In this document: piece by piece, positions 6,370 to 6,797 of the stretch | Position numbering within the stretch: position 1 is the first letter of the stretch | How the letters are laid out: every line of letters begins with the position of its first letter | Program-made: the position numbers and the translations under genes | Assembly: GCA_964429575.1 (NCBI GenBank) | Contig: CAYSCX010000079.1 | Location: forward strand, 1-6,797 | DNA: 6,797 nt | Direction: 5' to 3' | DNA from: CAYSCX01 sp964429575 | GTDB lineage: Bacteria; Desulfobacterota; Binatia; Binatales; Binataceae | Notes under the pieces: model-generated | What the model saw: only the letters and a program-made list of their open reading frames with translations | Databases searched by the model: none | What the model was told of the DNA's origin: nothing

Positions 6370-6797
6370 ATGATGATCATTGAGCGTGCCTCGGATGACG
6401 ATTTTGAGCACATTTGCGCGCTGGACGAAACCGTTTTCGGCGACCGCAGCCGGCGGCAGTTCATCGCGAAGGCGCTTCAGACCGCGCAGGTCGCGGTCGC
6501 CCGTGCGGACGGCAAAGTATGCGGATTCGTGGTGCTGGAGCAGACCTTCTTCAGCAACGGATTTATATCGCTGCTGGTCGTCCATCCCGATTTCCGCCGC
6601 CGCGGCGTTGCAACCGCGCTGATGCGCATCACGGAGCGCGACTGTCCGACGCCGAAGTTGTTCACCTCGACCAACGAGTCCAACACTGCGATGCGCCGGC
6701 TTTGCGAGCGGCTCGGTTACGCGCAGAGTGGGCGCATTGAGAATCTCGATGAAGGTGACCCCGAAATTGTGTACTTCAAAAATCTCGCGGAAGTGCC
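6370..6797 (+). CDS. GNAT-family N-acetyltransferase (partial, C-terminus at or just past the right edge)
   Basis: Open from ATG 6370 (a second ATG follows at 6373) to the window edge, 142 codons with no stop yet. It is a single GNAT fold that transfers acetyl from acetyl-CoA to an amine. The acetyl-CoA binding motif A is clear: VVHPDFRRRGVATALM (70-85), with R76-x-x-G79-x-A81 as the Q/RxxGxG/A loop. A conserved end follows: TSTNESNTAMRRLCERLGY (99-117), then SGRIENLDEGDPEIVYFK (120-137). Single-domain GNATs are usually about 140-170 residues, so little is likely missing. An in-frame ATG at 6352 would add six residues; the shorter start fits the typical MIIERAS opening of the family. It is divergent from the crotonase and its substrate is unknown. 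Confidence 0.88.
   Translation, partial: MMIIERASDDDFEHICALDETVFGDRSRRQFIAKALQTAQVAVARADGKVCGFVVLEQTFFSNGFISLLVVHPDFRRRGVATALMRITERDCPTPKLFTSTNESNTAMRRLCERLGYAQSGRIENLDEGDPEIVYFKNLAEV

Noticed and set aside
6380..6740. Plus-strand open frames of 80 and 108 codons at the right end
   Set aside because: They are out of frame with the GNAT gene, which runs open to the edge and carries the acetyl-CoA binding motif.

Overview
GC-rich bacterial DNA (about 60% GC by eye) carrying seven protein genes packed head to tail with short gaps. Six lie on the minus strand and one, at the right edge, on the plus strand. There is no RNA gene, insertion sequence, CRISPR array, prophage or integrase, so this reads as a chromosomal metabolic region of a free-living aerobic bacterium. 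The crotonase, GNAT and P450 sequences look like those of GC-rich uncultured soil lineages (deltaproteobacterial, Binatota or Rokubacteria-like), but that placement is only an impression.

Minus strand in transcription order (right to left): a crotonase/enoyl-CoA hydratase-family gene (6345-5545); 13 bases later a ten-helix EamA/DMT transporter with a striking 60-residue histidine-rich tail (5531-4449); after 115 bases a cytochrome P450 (4333-3128); after 193 bases a second, paralogous P450 (2934-1723); after 43 bases a 12-helix MFS transporter (1679-336); after 22 bases the first 104 codons of a DUF192-family secreted or lipoprotein gene, cut by the left edge (313-1). Plus strand: a GNAT acetyltransferase (6370 to the right edge), whose start is only 24 bases from the oppositely oriented crotonase start.

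How the genes may work together is inference. Two related P450s beside an MFS metabolite transporter and a CoA-ester enzyme suggest uptake and oxidation of a hydrophobic compound, or making and exporting one. No ferredoxin or ferredoxin reductase is present, so electrons for the P450s must come from elsewhere. The spacing supports P450-MFS-DUF192 and crotonase-DMT as two transcription units; the 115- and 193-base gaps could hold promoters, but no convincing one is visible.

I see no clearly new multi-gene system. The points most worth a second look are the His-tailed transporter, the crotonase lacking both textbook catalytic glutamates, the tandem P450 duplication, and the divergent start pair without ribosome-binding sites.
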